Source: a bacterium (lineage in GTDB: Bacteria > Zhuqueibacterota > Zhuqueibacteria > Residuimicrobiales > Residuimicrobiaceae). Taken from it: 64,000 bases of DNA. Below are positions 1-9,109 of this stretch, piece after piece. The position numbers were made by a program, and so were the translations under genes. The notes beneath the pieces were generated by a model, which did no database searches, was not told the origin of the DNA, and was given only the letters and a program-made list of their open reading frames with translations. The stretch is taken from the NCBI GenBank assembly GCA_029565685.1, contig JAKQNR010000050.1, positions 49,443-113,442 on the forward strand. The letters run 5' to 3'. Each line of letters opens with the position of its first letter. Positions within the stretch are counted from its first letter, which is position 1.

Positions 1-2
1 CC

Positions 3-587
3 GATCTCGATCAAAAGCTGGACATTATCAAGAAGAACATTCGGCGGGCTTCGCAGATTATCGAAAACCTGCTCCAGTTCTCCAAACACTCGATGTATGA
101 GCGCGAGCGCATCGATGTGGAAAAACTGGTGGACACCACGCTGTCGCTTTTGGAAAAAGAGATCGCTGTGCGCAATATCCAATGCGAGAAAAAGTTTGAA
201 AATGTAAGCATGGCGTTCTTCAGCCTGGATTCGCTTAAGCAGGTGTTTTTAAACATTATATATAATGCGGTGCAGGCCATGCCCAACGGCGGGGTGCTGC
301 GCATTTCAACCCGCAAGCAGGCGGAGCCGAATTGGATCGTCATGGATTTCACCGATACCGGCGTGGGTATTTCGAACGAAAACCTCAAACACATTTTTAC
401 GCCGTTTTTTTCCACCAAACAGCACTCCGGAGGAACCGGTTTGGGTCTGTATTTGTCCTATTCGATCGTCAAGCGCGAGGGGGGAGACGTTCAGGTAAAG
501 AGCCGGGAGGGCGTTGGCACTACTTTTACCGTCAAGCTGCCAGCAGTAAAAGCTTCCGAATCGCTGCAACCGCCAGTTAAATATTGA
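3..587 (+). CDS. Sensor histidine kinase, C-terminal part (5' end outside window)
   Basis: The reading frame is open from the window edge, so the sensor part and the phospho-accepting histidine are missing. What remains is the second half of the HisKA dimerisation helix ('RASQIIENLLQFS') and a full HATPase domain: N box 'NIIYNAVQAM', G1 box 'DTGVGI', F box 'FTPFFSTK' and G2 box 'GGTGLGL'. These are the ATP-binding elements of two-component kinases, and the NtrB-like style suggests an NtrC-type partner. No response regulator follows directly; the next gene is polyprenyl synthase after an 84-nt gap. The only NtrC-type regulator in the window lies 24 kb away, so pairing with it would be a guess. 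Confidence 0.93.
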   Translation, partial: DLDQKLDIIKKNIRRASQIIENLLQFSKHSMYERERIDVEKLVDTTLSLLEKEIAVRNIQCEKKFENVSMAFFSLDSLKQVFLNIIYNAVQAMPNGGVLRISTRKQAEPNWIVMDFTDTGVGISNENLKHIFTPFFSTKQHSGGTGLGLYLSYSIVKREGGDVQVKSREGVGTTFTVKLPAVKASESLQPPVKY

Positions 588-671
588 CATCCTGAATAAA
601 AATCCTTAAATTTTTGCAAAATGAAATCCTCCCCCTAAAGGGCATCTCTAAATGACGCTTCAGGGAAACGT

Positions 672-1646
672 GTGAACATCGATTCCATTTCCGCACCGGT
701 TAACCGACAACTGCTGGATTTCGAAAAAGCGCTGGCCGATCTATTGCATTCACGCATTCCGCTCGCCGAACAGATAGTCCGTTATGTAGCCGGATTGAAA
801 GGTAAACGTCTTCGTCCGCTGTTGGTCTTTTTAACCGCTGATTTGCATGGCAGCGGTTCGGAGAAGACGATGTTATCCGCATTGGTGGTGGAATTGCTTC
901 ATACTGCGACCCTGGTGCATGATGATGTGGTGGATAATTCCGAGCTGCGCCGTGGTTCGCCCACCGTCAACCACTTGTGGGACAATCGCATCTCCGTGCT
1001 GATCGGCGATCTGCTCTTCAGCCGCACGCTGACGACGATGCTCAAGCTCCAGGACGCCCGGGCGCTGACCATTTTGAGTGAGGCCACAGACCGGATTACC
1101 GAGGGCGAACTGCTGCAGATTGAAAACGGGGGTCAGTTTGCCGTGGATGAGGCGCTGTATCTGGATCTCATCGGCAAAAAGACCGCTTCTCTGTTGAACG
1201 CTTCCTGTGCGCTCGGCTGCCTGTCGGTCACCTCCGATGAGGCCTCGTGCGCGCGCATGAAGCGGTTCGGAGAGAACCTCGGCATCGCCTTTCAGATCAA
1301 AGACGACCTGCTCGATTATACGGGCAGCCGCTCCAAGTTGGGCAAACCAGTCGGCAATGATCTGCGCGAACATAAAATCACTTTGCCGTTGATCCAGGCC
1401 TTACGCCAAGCCGGCGACGCGGAGCGGGAACAGGTGCTCACTTGGTTGGCGCAGAGTTCTTTGGACGAAGCGGCGACCCGCCGGATTCTCTCGTTTGTCG
1501 AGGCGCAGGACGGAATCGGCTATGCCCACCAGGTGGCGACGCACTATGCCCGGCAGGCTGAACAAGAATTACAGCCCTACGCGGATTCCGCCAGCAAAGC
1601 CAGCTTAATGAAATTGGTTGATTTTGCGATCACTCGAGAAAATTAG
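672..1646 (+). CDS. Polyprenyl diphosphate synthase (trans-isoprenyl, long-chain)
   Basis: A 324-residue enzyme of the trans-polyprenyl synthase family, which condenses isopentenyl diphosphate onto an allylic diphosphate to make the side chain of quinones or a related lipid carrier. Both aspartate-rich metal-binding motifs are present: DDVVD at residues 84-88 and DDLLD at 211-215. 'KGKRLRPLL' near residue 43 is the diphosphate-binding lysine/arginine region. The length fits IspB/HepT-type octaprenyl or heptaprenyl synthases, but chain length cannot be read from the sequence. The start is GTG with only a weak purine-rich stretch ahead of it. The 3' end overlaps the following apbE frame by 29 nt, suggesting co-transcription with a gene for flavin transfer to membrane redox proteins. 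Confidence 0.93.
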   Translation: MNIDSISAPVNRQLLDFEKALADLLHSRIPLAEQIVRYVAGLKGKRLRPLLVFLTADLHGSGSEKTMLSALVVELLHTATLVHDDVVDNSELRRGSPTVNHLWDNRISVLIGDLLFSRTLTTMLKLQDARALTILSEATDRITEGELLQIENGGQFAVDEALYLDLIGKKTASLLNASCALGCLSVTSDEASCARMKRFGENLGIAFQIKDDLLDYTGSRSKLGKPVGNDLREHKITLPLIQALRQAGDAEREQVLTWLAQSSLDEAATRRILSFVEAQDGIGYAHQVATHYARQAEQELQPYADSASKASLMKLVDFAITREN

Positions 1647-2682
1647 GACCACTTCGGTTGCCGCTGTCCTGAGAATCCCGGCGATCCTCGCCTTCGTCCT
1701 GTTGATCTCTTGCCACAAGTTCCCGTATCAGACGCTGGAAAAAACGTTCATCCTCATGGACACTTATGTGTCCATGAAAATATTTTATACGGATGGGAGG
1801 GAGGCGCGGTGGCGGCGGGTTTTGGATCAGGCGGCGGAGCGCATGGCGCTGATCGATTCGGTCTGCGATGTGTATCGCAGCACCAGCGACGTCAGTCGGG
1901 TCAACGCCCGCGCCGGCTCCGGCTGGACCCGCGTGTCGCCGGAAACCGCCGCGGTTCTGGCCAAGGCCCTGGAGATCAGCAGGCTGTCGGCAGGACGGTT
2001 CGATGTCACTGTCGGCGTGCTGATGCAGCGGTACGGATTCGGCCGCTCCGAAAACCTCTTGCTGCCGACGCCTGAGGAGATGGCGGACTTGTTGGATAAA
2101 GTCGATTACCGCGCCGTTCAGCTGCAGGGCGACAGCGTCGCTTTGCGTAAAGCGGGCATGGCGCTCGATCTCGGCGGCGTTGCCAAGGGCTATGCCATCG
2201 ACGAGGCCATGCACGTTCTGTCGGTCGCCGGGGTCACCGATGCGCAGGTGGATGTCGGCGGCGAAGTCTCCACCCTGGCCGGCCCTGTGACCGCGGGCAA
2301 ACGCCACATCTATGTGCGCGATCCGCGGCAGCGGGAAAGGTTTTACGGCCGCTTTCGCATGGACCAGGGGTGCGTGGCCACCTCCGGCGATTATGAACGT
2401 TATTTCATGCATCAGGGCAAACGCTTTCATCATATCCTCGATCCACGCAGCGGATTGCCGGCTTGGGGATGCCGCAGCGTCACCATCCAGGCGCCGGAGA
2501 ACAGCCTGTGCGACGGCCTGTCGACCGCGGTGTTCGTCGCCGGTCCGCAGCAGGGCATGGCTCTGGTGGAAAGCCTGCCGGGGGTGGAGGCGATCATCCT
2601 TTATGAGGATGATCAGGGACTGCATCATATGATCAGCTCAGGTTTGCAGAAATCGTTTCAGCGTTTATCCGCTGAGGAGTAA
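1618..2682 (+). CDS. apbE: FAD:protein FMN transferase, lipoprotein
   Basis: ApbE-family flavin transferase, which splits FAD and attaches FMN covalently to a threonine of membrane redox subunits such as NqrB/C or RnfG/D. The N-terminus has a hydrophobic stretch ending in the lipobox 'LISC', so it should be a periplasm-facing lipoprotein. Family motifs are visible: 'MDTYVSMKI' after the signal, 'LDLGGVAKGYAID', 'VDVGGE', 'HHILDPRSG' and the metal-binding 'CDGLSTAVFVAG', where most relatives have AD rather than CD. The TTG start lies inside the 3' end of the polyprenyl synthase gene; a later start would remove part of the signal peptide, which supports the overlap. No Nqr or Rnf genes lie in the window. 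Confidence 0.92.
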   Translation: MILRSLEKIRTTSVAAVLRIPAILAFVLLISCHKFPYQTLEKTFILMDTYVSMKIFYTDGREARWRRVLDQAAERMALIDSVCDVYRSTSDVSRVNARAGSGWTRVSPETAAVLAKALEISRLSAGRFDVTVGVLMQRYGFGRSENLLLPTPEEMADLLDKVDYRAVQLQGDSVALRKAGMALDLGGVAKGYAIDEAMHVLSVAGVTDAQVDVGGEVSTLAGPVTAGKRHIYVRDPRQRERFYGRFRMDQGCVATSGDYERYFMHQGKRFHHILDPRSGLPAWGCRSVTIQAPENSLCDGLSTAVFVAGPQQGMALVESLPGVEAIILYEDDQGLHHMISSGLQKSFQRLSAEE

Positions 2683-2741
2683 CGGCGAAAACTTTTTTTA
2701 TCGCGCCCGGCGGCGGGCGCAAAGGAACGGGAGAAGAGATT

Positions 2742-3680
2742 ATGCCCAGATCGCTGGTCACCGGCGGCGCCGGATTTTTAGGATCTCATCTATGCGAATA
2801 CCTGCTGGCCAAAGGCCATGAGGTGATCGCTATGGACAACCTGCTCACGGGCGCCATCGCCAACATCGAACATCTGCAGGGTGAACGCTTTCGCTTCATC
2901 AAACATGACGTGACCGAATATATCTACCTGGCCGGTCCCGTGGACTATGTCTGGCATTTCGCCTCGCCGGCCAGTCCGCTGGATTATCTGCAGCTTCCCA
3001 TCCATACGCTCAAAGTCGGTTCCATGGGAACGCATAAAGTGCTGGGATTGGCGATGGAAAAAAAAGCGCGCATGCTGCTGGCCTCCACCTCCGAGGTGTA
3101 CGGGGATCCGCTGGTCCATCCGCAAACCGAGGACTATTGGGGCAATGTCAATCCCGTGGGGCCGCGCGGTGTGTATGATGAGGCCAAACGCTTTGCCGAA
3201 GCCCTGACCATGGCCTATCATCGCTACAATGGGGTGGATACCAAGATCGTGCGCATTTTTAACACCTACGGTCCGCGTATGCGGCCCAACGACGGCCGCG
3301 CCATCCCTACGTTTATCCCCCAGGCGTTGCGCCATGAACCGATCACTATTTTCGGCGACGGCTCGCAAACCCGCAGTTTTTGTTTCGTTCAGGACCTGAT
3401 CGAGGGCATCTATCGCCTGATGATGTCCGATCAGCATGAACCGGTCAACATCGGCAATCCCCAGGAGATGACCATCCGGCGAATGGCAGAGACGATCATC
3501 CGCATGACCGGCAGCCGCAGCAAACTGGTCTCCAAACCCTTGCCGGTTGATGATCCCAAAGTACGCCAGCCCAACATCTCTCTGGCTAAAAAGCGGCTGG
3601 GTTGGGAACCGCACTATTCGCTGGAACAGGGATTGGCCGTCACCATTCCTTGGTTTAAAAAGGCGCTGCAGATTGCATGA
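2742..3680 (+). CDS. UDP-glucuronate decarboxylase-like SDR (UDP-xylose synthase)
   Basis: Extended short-chain dehydrogenase of 312 residues. The N-terminal NAD-binding motif is 'TGGAGFLGSHL' (residues 7-17) and the catalytic pair is Tyr145/Lys149 in 'YDEAKR', with the Ser in 'ASTSEVYGD'. The stretch 'GPRMRPNDGRAIPTF' and the overall length match UDP-glucuronate decarboxylases, which convert UDP-glucuronate to UDP-xylose in the cytoplasm for cell-surface glycans. A related UDP-sugar 4-epimerase activity cannot be excluded. The ATG is preceded by 'ggagaagag'. The stop codon overlaps the start of the glycosyltransferase gene by 4 nt (ATGA), so the two are translationally coupled and probably serve the same surface polysaccharide or LPS pathway. 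Confidence 0.9.
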   Translation: MPRSLVTGGAGFLGSHLCEYLLAKGHEVIAMDNLLTGAIANIEHLQGERFRFIKHDVTEYIYLAGPVDYVWHFASPASPLDYLQLPIHTLKVGSMGTHKVLGLAMEKKARMLLASTSEVYGDPLVHPQTEDYWGNVNPVGPRGVYDEAKRFAEALTMAYHRYNGVDTKIVRIFNTYGPRMRPNDGRAIPTFIPQALRHEPITIFGDGSQTRSFCFVQDLIEGIYRLMMSDQHEPVNIGNPQEMTIRRMAETIIRMTGSRSKLVSKPLPVDDPKVRQPNISLAKKRLGWEPHYSLEQGLAVTIPWFKKALQIA

Positions 3681-4723
3681 TCCCCGAGGATCCGCGGAAA
3701 ATTCTCGTCATCCGGCTCAGCTCCATCGGCGATATCCTGTTGACCTCGCCGTTGCTCCGTTCACTGCGCCGTCGGTTTCCGCAGGCGCAGATCGATTTTT
3801 GCCTGAAGGAACGGTACGCCGATCTAGTCAAGGGCCATCCGTATCTGCGGCGCAGAATGATCCTGGCTGCGCCCTACGGCTGGTCCGAGTTGTGCCGAAT
3901 GCGCCGGCTTATCCGTGCGGAAAAATATGATCTCATCGTCGACGTGCATCGCAACCTGCGTTCGTTGTTCCTTCGAGACCGCCGGGCGCGGATCGCCAGC
4001 TATGCCAAGCACTATTGGAAACGCTGGCTCTTGGTCCATGCCGGGGTGAACCGGTACCAGGAAGTGGTTCCGGTCTATCGCAGGTATCTCGCCGGTCTGG
4101 CGCCCTGGGGCGTTCAACCCGATGGGCAGGGTTTGGAATTTTTTTTATTCGAAGAGGACAAAGCCGTTGCCCGGTCTCGTCTGGCTGAGTTTGGGCTCGA
4201 TCCATCCGTGCGGCGGATCGGTTTTGCCGTCGGCGCCGGCCACGCGACCAAACAATGGCCGGCCGAGCAGTTTATCGCTCTGGCCGGACTGTTCGGCGAG
4301 TCGCTCGCCGGGAGAACGGCGCCGCGCATCTTTCTCTACGGAGACGATCGCGATCGCACCGTGGCCGGTCGCATCGCAACGGCGATCGGCAGCGCGGCCA
4401 TCGACCTGTCCGGCGCATTGAACCTGCGTGAAACCGCGGCAATGATCGCCGCTATGGATCTCATGGTCACCAACGACAGTGGATTGATGCATCTGGCGGT
4501 GGCGCTCGGCATCAAAACCGTGTCCATCTTCGGCTGCACAACTCGGGAACTCGGTTTCTTTCCCGATGCCCCGTTCAGCCGGGTGGTGGAGAACACCGGT
4601 CTGGCCTGCCGGCCGTGTACCGCCATGGGACGGCGGCGCTGTCCCAAAGGCCATTTCCGCTGCATGACCGAGGTAACCCCTGAGCAGGTGGCCGCCGCGG
4701 CGATGCCGCTGCTGACAGGCTGA
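3677..4723 (+). CDS. Glycosyltransferase family 9 (heptosyltransferase-like)
   Basis: GT9 enzyme of 348 residues, the family that transfers ADP-heptose or a related sugar to the LPS core at the inner face of the cytoplasmic membrane. Seen directly: the N-terminal 'ILVIRLSSIGDILLTSPLLR' that opens nearly all GT9 proteins, the mid-region 'GFAVGAGHATKQWP' donor-binding turn, and 'DLMVTNDSGLMHLAVALG' with 'VSIFGCTT' in the C-terminal Rossmann domain. The cysteine cluster near the end (ACRPC, CPKGHFRCM) is common in this family. The ATGA overlap with the UDP-xylose synthase gene links it to surface-glycan assembly. The sugar used is not determined. Confidence 0.92.
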   Translation: MIPEDPRKILVIRLSSIGDILLTSPLLRSLRRRFPQAQIDFCLKERYADLVKGHPYLRRRMILAAPYGWSELCRMRRLIRAEKYDLIVDVHRNLRSLFLRDRRARIASYAKHYWKRWLLVHAGVNRYQEVVPVYRRYLAGLAPWGVQPDGQGLEFFLFEEDKAVARSRLAEFGLDPSVRRIGFAVGAGHATKQWPAEQFIALAGLFGESLAGRTAPRIFLYGDDRDRTVAGRIATAIGSAAIDLSGALNLRETAAMIAAMDLMVTNDSGLMHLAVALGIKTVSIFGCTTRELGFFPDAPFSRVVENTGLACRPCTAMGRRRCPKGHFRCMTEVTPEQVAAAAMPLLTG

Positions 4724-4762
4724 GAGACGTGTGTGCGTAAATGTATAGCGTGGGAGGCCTCC

Positions 4763-5128
4763 ATGAACAGCAAAGCTTTAGCTGAACGCATCAGCAGGCT
4801 GGTTCTGGAAAAAAAAGCGTATGACGTGCTTATGATGGACCTGACTCAGATCGCGTCGTTCACCGATTTTTTTGTGATCTGTTCCGTGGACAGCGATCAT
4901 CAGGCCAAAGCCGTATTGGATCATCTGGACGAACAACTGCGCCTGGTCGACGCGGTCAAACCCTGGCATGTGGAAGGCGGCAGCGGCTCCAGCTGGGTGT
5001 TGATGGATTTTGTCGATGTGGTGGTGCATCTGTTCCGCCCCGAGGCCCGCGAATTTTATTCGCTGGAAAAACTATGGGCCGATGCCGGCACCACCCGGAT
5101 CGAGGACTCTGTTGAGGAAAAATCATGA
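4763..5128 (+). CDS. rsfS: Ribosome silencing factor RsfS (Iojap family)
   Basis: RsfS binds ribosomal protein L14 and blocks joining of the subunits in starvation or stationary phase. The protein has the family features 'DLTQIASFTDFFVICS', 'WHVEGGSGSSWVLMDF' and 'VVVHLFRPEAREFYSLEKLW', the last covering almost the whole conserved C-terminal strand-helix. A longer frame opens at GTG 4733, but GGGAGG at 4752-4757 sits 5 nt before the ATG at 4763, which also gives the usual family length of about 120 residues, so I use 4763. The stop overlaps the argS start by 4 nt, indicating coupling with aminoacyl-tRNA synthesis in one operon. Confidence 0.93.
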   Translation: MNSKALAERISRLVLEKKAYDVLMMDLTQIASFTDFFVICSVDSDHQAKAVLDHLDEQLRLVDAVKPWHVEGGSGSSWVLMDFVDVVVHLFRPEAREFYSLEKLWADAGTTRIEDSVEEKS

Positions 5129-6777
5129 ACCCGCAGGAATATATTCGCAATCAAATTCAAAGCGCACTCGCTCAGTTGGCGATCCCTGTCAGCGACATCA
5201 AACAGCTCAATCTGGAAAAACCCAAGCAGGAGGCGTATGGAGATCTCGCCACCGCCATCGCCATGAATCTGGCCAAAGAGCAGAAACGTGCGCCGCGCAA
5301 GCTGGCTGAACAGATCGTGAGCCGCTTGAACTTGGATCCGCTCTATGTGGAAAAGGCCGAAATCGCCGGCCCCGGCTTTATCAACTTTTATCTGGCCAAG
5401 CATTGTTTGCAGCAATCCGTATCGAGCATTGTGCAGCAGGGCGCCGAATACGGCCGCAGTCAGTGGGGGCAGGGCCGATCCATTCAGCTGGAATTTGTCA
5501 GCGCCAATCCCACCGGACCTCTTAACATCGTGTCCGCCCGCGCTGCCGCCATCGGCGATGTGCTGGCCAACTGTTTTGCCCTATGCGGATTCGACGCCCG
5601 CCGCGAGTTTTATGTCAATGACGCCGGCCGGCAGATTCGCTTGCTCGGCCGCTCGCTCAGCAGCCGTTACCTGACCGCCTTGGGCAACGAACAACCGGTG
5701 CCTGAGGACGGCTATCACGGCCTTTACTTGCAAGACCTGGCGCTGGAGATCCTGCAGCGCGACGGCGACCGTTACGCCGACCTGTCGGAAGAGGAGCGGG
5801 ATGCTCGATTCAGCGCCCTGGCGCTGGAGTACATGCTGGAACGGCAGAAGAGCAGCCTGGATAAATACGGCGTGCACTATGATCTGTGGTTTCGGGAGAG
5901 CCGGCTGCGTGAAGGACAGGCGCATCGGGCGGTGCTGGAGAAACTCGAAAAGGCGGGATTGAGCTATCATCAGGACGGCGCGCTCTGGTTTCAGTCCAGT
6001 AAATTCGGCGATGAAAAAGACCGAGTGCTGATCACCAGCGCCGGCGAGCCGACCTATTTTCTCATCGACATCGCCTACCATCAAAACAAATACGAGCGTG
6101 GATTCGATCAGATCATCGATTTCTGGGGACCGGATCATCACGGCTACATCGACCGGATGCGCGCCGCCCTTCTCGCCCTGGGCCATCCGGCCGACAGTTT
6201 TCAGGTCAGCATCATTCAACAGGTCAACCTGCTGCGCAACGGCCAACCGGTGAAAATGTCCAAGCGCGCCGGCGAGATCATCGAGATGGACGAATTGGTC
6301 GAAGAGGTGGGCGTCGACGCCAGCCGGTTCTTTTTCGTCGATCGCCGCATCTCCCAACCGCTGGACTTTGACATCGAGCTGGCGAAAAAGCAGACGGATG
6401 AAAATCCGGTCTATTATGTGCAGTACGCTCATGCGCGCATCTGCAATGTGCTGCGTTATGCGCAGGAGCAGGGCAGGACCCTGCCGGAACAGGCGGATGT
6501 AAGCCGGCTGGAAAATGAGTTCGAATTGCAGCTGATTAAAAAGTTGATCGATTACCCGGAGGTCATCGCCCGCGCCGCGCAATATCTGGAGCCCCACCGG
6601 ATTCCGGATTATCTGCAGGAACTGGCCACGGTGTTTCATCGCTTCTATCATGAAAACCGCGTGGTTATCGATGATGAGGAGCTGTCGAACGCGAGGTTGC
6701 TCTTGTGCCAGGCCGCCCGCCTGGTGTTGGCCAATGGATTAAAGATTTTGGGCATCTCTGCGCCGGAAACAATGTAA
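5125..6777 (+). CDS. argS: Arginyl-tRNA synthetase
   Basis: Class I aminoacyl-tRNA synthetase of 550 residues that charges tRNA-Arg. The N-terminal add-1 domain occupies about residues 1-110, the Rossmann catalytic core about 118-400, and the helical anticodon-binding DALR domain the C-terminus ('NARLLLCQAARLVLANGLKILGI'). The signature 'FVSANPTGPL' is clear, and 'KMSKR' is intact at about residue 385. The HIGH signature itself is replaced by 'NIVS' (residues 134-137), with no histidine in it, although the frame is complete and otherwise normal. The ATG overlaps the end of rsfS. This is the only candidate ArgRS in the window. Confidence 0.95.
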   Translation: MNPQEYIRNQIQSALAQLAIPVSDIKQLNLEKPKQEAYGDLATAIAMNLAKEQKRAPRKLAEQIVSRLNLDPLYVEKAEIAGPGFINFYLAKHCLQQSVSSIVQQGAEYGRSQWGQGRSIQLEFVSANPTGPLNIVSARAAAIGDVLANCFALCGFDARREFYVNDAGRQIRLLGRSLSSRYLTALGNEQPVPEDGYHGLYLQDLALEILQRDGDRYADLSEEERDARFSALALEYMLERQKSSLDKYGVHYDLWFRESRLREGQAHRAVLEKLEKAGLSYHQDGALWFQSSKFGDEKDRVLITSAGEPTYFLIDIAYHQNKYERGFDQIIDFWGPDHHGYIDRMRAALLALGHPADSFQVSIIQQVNLLRNGQPVKMSKRAGEIIEMDELVEEVGVDASRFFFVDRRISQPLDFDIELAKKQTDENPVYYVQYAHARICNVLRYAQEQGRTLPEQADVSRLENEFELQLIKKLIDYPEVIARAAQYLEPHRIPDYLQELATVFHRFYHENRVVIDDEELSNARLLLCQAARLVLANGLKILGISAPETM

Positions 6778-6789
6778 GGAGGTTGGCTC

Positions 6790-7695
6790 ATGAGTTTGCT
6801 GGTTGTCGGTTCAGTCGCATACGATTCGATCATCACCCCACAGGCGGCGGCGGACGAGGTTTTGGGTGGTTCCGCTACCTTCTTCGCCACCGCCGCCAGT
6901 CATTTCACTCCGGTGAATCTGGTGGCTGTGGTCGGCGATGACTTTCATCATCAGGACATCGCCTTTTTAAAAGACCGGAAGGTCAGCCTGGAAGGCCTGC
7001 AGACGGCGCCGGGAAAAACCTTTCGCTGGAAAGGCCGCTATCTCGAGAATATGAACGATCGCGAAACCCTGTACACCCATCTCAACGTGTTCGAGACCTT
7101 TAAGCCCGAGCTTCCCTTGAGCTATCGCAACAGTCCGTTTGTTTTTCTGGCCAACATCGGTCCGGAACTCCAGTACGCCGTCATGCAGCAGGTGACCAAG
7201 CCCTTGTTCGTCGCCATGGATACCATGAACTTTTGGATCTCCGGCGCCCCGGAACCGCTGCGCAAAATCCTTTCGGTGGTGGACGGCCTGATCATCAATG
7301 ATGCCGAAGTCAAAGAGCTGTCCGGAGAGTCCAATATTTTTGTCGGCGCCCGAAAAATTCAAGCCATGGGACCTTCCACCCTGATCATTAAAAAAGGCGA
7401 ACACGGCGCTCTGCTGGTCCATAACCAGTCTTATTTTTATTGCCCGGCCTATCCTGTCACTTTACTCTATGACCCCACCGGCGCCGGCGACACTTTTGCC
7501 GGCGGTTTTATGGGCTACTTGGCGAAAATCGGCAAAGTCGACGACGCGAGCCTGCGCTGGGCGGTGGTATACGGAAGCGCCTTGGCCTCCTACTGCGTGG
7601 AAGCGTTCGGCATCGCGGCGATTCGCGATCTATCCGCGGTCGACATTCAGAAACGGGTCGACGCCCTCACCGCCATGACTCGTCTTCCGGCTTGA
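6790..7695 (+). CDS. PfkB-family sugar/nucleoside kinase
   Basis: Ribokinase/PfkB fold kinase of 301 residues. The C-terminal signature 'DPTGAGDTFAGGFMGYLAK' contains the anion hole and catalytic Asp (GAGD), and the N-terminus starts as the family does ('LLVVGSVAYDSI', then 'LGGSATFFATAASHF' in place of the usual GGxxxN sugar-binding motif). ATP is the expected donor; the substrate (sugar, nucleoside or sugar phosphate) cannot be assigned, although the sequence is closest in feel to bacterial ribokinase-like proteins often annotated as sugar kinases. An excellent Shine-Dalgarno site, AAGGAGG, begins right at the argS stop, so it is probably co-transcribed with argS. Confidence 0.9.
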   Translation: MSLLVVGSVAYDSIITPQAAADEVLGGSATFFATAASHFTPVNLVAVVGDDFHHQDIAFLKDRKVSLEGLQTAPGKTFRWKGRYLENMNDRETLYTHLNVFETFKPELPLSYRNSPFVFLANIGPELQYAVMQQVTKPLFVAMDTMNFWISGAPEPLRKILSVVDGLIINDAEVKELSGESNIFVGARKIQAMGPSTLIIKKGEHGALLVHNQSYFYCPAYPVTLLYDPTGAGDTFAGGFMGYLAKIGKVDDASLRWAVVYGSALASYCVEAFGIAAIRDLSAVDIQKRVDALTAMTRLPA

Positions 7696-7800
7696 CGGCT
7701 GCCAACGATGCGCTATGGCGAGCAACCGCCTGCCTGAGACGCTTACAGGCGGCAGCGGCATCGACCTGAACGCTTCGGCAGGCAAACAACGGGAGCTCTT

Positions 7801-8994
7801 ATGAAGAACGGGACGCGTTCTTTTATTCAGAAATTTTTCAAACAGGAATCGGCCGGAGGTATTTTACTGGTGGCCTTTGCGGTGCTGGCCTTGGTGGCGG
7901 CGAATTCGCCGCTCTATTCGCTCTACCGCCAATTGATGGAGATGCCTGTTGCGGTGCGGGCGGGCAGCCTGGAGATCGCCAAACCTCTGCTGCTCTGGGT
8001 CAACGACGGTCTCATGGCCCTGTTTTTTCTTCTCGTCGGCCTGGAGCTGAAACGAGAGTTTATGCAGGGCGAGCTGTCAAGCAGAAAAAAGGTTGTCCTG
8101 CCGGGCCTGGGCGCTCTCGGCGGCATGCTCGTGCCTGCGGCCATCTATATCCTTTTCAATGCGCAGGATCCCATGGCGTTGAAAGGGTGGGCCATCCCGG
8201 CTGCCACCGATATCGCCTTCGCCCTCGGCGTACTCGCTCTGCTGGGCCCGCGGGCGCCTGCCGGATTGAAAATATTTCTTACCTCTTTGGCCATCTTTGA
8301 TGATATCGGCGCCATTCTCATCATCGCTTTTTTTTATACCAGCAAGATTTCCTTTGCCGCTCTGATGATCGCCGGTGTCTGTCTGCTCATTCTTTTCATG
8401 CTCAACCGTCGCAACGTCGCACAAAAGAGCGTTTACCTGACCATCGGCGTCATCATGTGGATCGCTCTGCTCAAGTCCGGCGTGCACGCCACGCTGGCGG
8501 GCATTCTTTTGGCGCTGTTCATTCCTCTGAAGACCTCTGCTCCGTCCGGAACCTCGCCGCTGGAAAGTCTGGAGCACGATCTGCACAGCACAGTGGCCTT
8601 TATTATTTTGCCGCTGTTCGCTTTCTGCAATTCCGGGATTCACTTCTCCGGCATGGGCTGGGAACAGGCGATTCATCCCATCCCCCTCGGCATTGCCCTC
8701 GGTTTGTTCATCGGCAAACAATTGGGCGTCTTTCTTTTTTGCTGGCTGGGGATCAAATGGGGACTGGCTGAATTGCCGACTCGAGCGACTTGGTTGTCCT
8801 TCTATGGCACGGCGGTGCTGTGTGGAATCGGATTCACCATGAGCCTGTTCATCGGTTCTCTCGCTTTTGAAGAAACCGGCGTCAATCTGCTCATCGATGA
8901 ACGGTTGGGCATTCTGGCAGGTTCTTTGCTTTCCGGCCTGTGGGGCTATTGGGTTCTGCGACTGGCCAGCAAATCCGCTCCGCCGTTAAACTGA
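7801..8994 (+). CDS. nhaA: Na+/H+ antiporter NhaA
   Basis: Inner-membrane secondary antiporter of 397 residues with about 12 hydrophobic segments. It exchanges internal Na+ for two external protons and supports pH and salt homeostasis. Hallmarks are 'PAATDIAFALGVLALLG', the adjacent acidic pair in 'AIFDDIGAILIIAFFY' that forms the ion-binding site, and 'GIGFTMSLFIGSLAF' near the C-terminus. The length and order match the family closely. GGGAG lies 6 nt ahead of the ATG. It is separated from the PfkB gene by 105 nt, with no hairpin seen, and a stem-loop follows at 9003-9033. Confidence 0.96.
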   Translation: MKNGTRSFIQKFFKQESAGGILLVAFAVLALVAANSPLYSLYRQLMEMPVAVRAGSLEIAKPLLLWVNDGLMALFFLLVGLELKREFMQGELSSRKKVVLPGLGALGGMLVPAAIYILFNAQDPMALKGWAIPAATDIAFALGVLALLGPRAPAGLKIFLTSLAIFDDIGAILIIAFFYTSKISFAALMIAGVCLLILFMLNRRNVAQKSVYLTIGVIMWIALLKSGVHATLAGILLALFIPLKTSAPSGTSPLESLEHDLHSTVAFIILPLFAFCNSGIHFSGMGWEQAIHPIPLGIALGLFIGKQLGVFLFCWLGIKWGLAELPTRATWLSFYGTAVLCGIGFTMSLFIGSLAFEETGVNLLIDERLGILAGSLLSGLWGYWVLRLASKSAPPLN

Positions 8995-9002
8995 GTTTTT
9001 CA

Positions 9003-9033
9003 GCCCATCTTACCGCTGCAAGGCGGTATGGGC
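9003..9033 (+). terminator. Stem-loop after nhaA, possible terminator
   Basis: Just downstream of the nhaA stop, GCCCAT (9003-9008) pairs with ATGGGC (9028-9033) and ACCGC (9012-9016) with GCGGT (9023-9027), separated by a 3-nt bulge and a 6-nt loop. No T-run follows, so it may act as a 3' end stabiliser or weak terminator. Confidence 0.4.
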
Positions 9034-9109
9034 ATGCCTGTAACAGCGCTGGAACGCGGATGACCGCACTGCGCGGCCGTCGATAGGGGTGATCGCCAGA
9101 GAATGAAAA

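Noticed and set aside
1630..2628. 332-codon - strand open frame opposite apbE
   Set aside because: apbE is intact with all motifs; the reverse frame is His/Arg-rich shadow sequence.
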